Origin: Cyprinodon diabolis
Lineage: Eukaryota; Chordata; Actinopteri; Cyprinodontiformes; Cyprinodontidae
Reading direction: 5' to 3'
Length of the DNA: 64,000 nucleotides
Assembly (NCBI GenBank): GCA_030533445.1
Contig: JARPUW010000571.1
Location: 55,677 to 119,676 of the forward strand
Numbering within the stretch: the stretch's first letter is position 1; each line of letters starts with the position of its first letter. Positions 63,529 to 64,000 of the stretch are shown piece after piece. The translations under genes and the position numbers were made by a program. Under the pieces are notes generated by a model, which was not told the origin of the DNA, did no database searches, and worked only from the letters and a program-made list of their open reading frames with translations.

Positions 63529-64000
63529 TTAATCTTCCATTTTCAGCCTATTATAATTTGTCCATTTTCTTCTCTTTTTATGAATGAGTAAATATGTGTT
63601 GTGGATTTTTCAAAGAAACCCCCAAAAACAATTGTTATTGGATGGAAATACTTATCTATGATAAGATATAAATGATTGAAACAGAACCTACTGAAAACAA
63701 CTGAGAAATTTCAAATGGCACATATTGTGCCAAACTGTGCCAAAATGGCTAATTTGGAAGGTCCGCCTAGATTGTTATCACTTAGAACTTCTCTAAAACT
63801 TCTATGATTCACTTTTGCTTCATGACACTTGGCACAGTAAATTGTCAGACTCTGTACGGTTGTTTACTACATGTTTTTGATTTCCACTGCATGCTTTTAA
63901 AGGGATATTCATATATTGAACTGTATTTTCTTAGGCGAAATTTTTTTTTTCTTAATTTCTGCTGTGTATCATATTAATTTACTTTCCCCAGTAACAGGCA
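63529..64000. other. Non-repeated AT-rich flank
   Basis: Not found elsewhere in the window. Clearly lower in GC than the array, with long A and T runs and no open frame of note. A perfect GGCACA-TAT-TGTGCC palindrome lies at 63717-63731. CTGTGCCAA (63735-63743) has its reverse complement TTGGCACAG at 63829-63837. No mobile element or gene is recognised. It marks the right edge of the macrosatellite. Confidence 0.85.

Overview
The window is eukaryotic non-coding DNA. It is one long head-to-tail array of a roughly 3.1-3.2 kb macrosatellite unit filling positions 1 to about 63,528, followed by about 470 bp of AT-rich non-repeated flank at the right end. I find no gene, rRNA, tRNA or intact transposon that I can support. 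The hierarchical satellite structure, hairpin-rich minisatellites, trinucleotide runs and absence of prokaryotic gene layout fit a vertebrate. A teleost fish is my best guess, but that is inference and not a database match.

Layout. I cut units at the invariant ACTAG just before a perfect AT-rich palindrome, giving 18 full units plus a partial first one (U1-U19). Starts are 1 (partial), 2574, 5747, 9233, 13327, 16592, 19760, 22930, 26098, 29761, 33855, 37098, 40239, 43448, 46589, 50106, 53344, 56584 and 59725. Basic lengths are 3,141, 3,168 or 3,173 bp. Longer units come from added minisatellite copies (U3, U5, U9, U11, U13, U15-U17, U19), an added 926 bp internal repeat (U4, U10) or an added 229 bp module (U15).

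Each unit is itself built from nested repeats, in this order. (A) About 270 bp, GC-rich, with several short palindromes. (B) An array of 51 bp hairpin monomers. (C) About 2.6 tandem copies of a 291-300 bp repeat. (D) A series of modules of about 231 bp, four of which make a 926 bp higher-order repeat present about 1.5 times. (E) About 430 bp of tail that is almost invariant between units. (F) Zero to nine copies of a 66-72 bp hairpin minisatellite joined by (AAT)n linkers.

Shared variants sort the units into families that are interspersed, not adjacent: alpha = U6, U9, U11, U17; beta = U1, U7, U8, U19; gamma = U5, U13; delta = U3, U12, U14, U18; plain = U2, U16; hybrid = U4, U10; archaic = U15. 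U4 and U10 look like two copies of the same 4,094 bp unit 20,528 bp apart, and their extra 926 bp shows a crossover that can be placed within 9 bp. The array therefore records unequal exchange at three scales (51-72 bp, 231/926 bp, whole unit). Open reading frames are a by-product: both minisatellites have periods divisible by three, and the differences between repeat copies are overwhelmingly amino-acid changing. All assignments were made by eye; alignment and database searches were not available.
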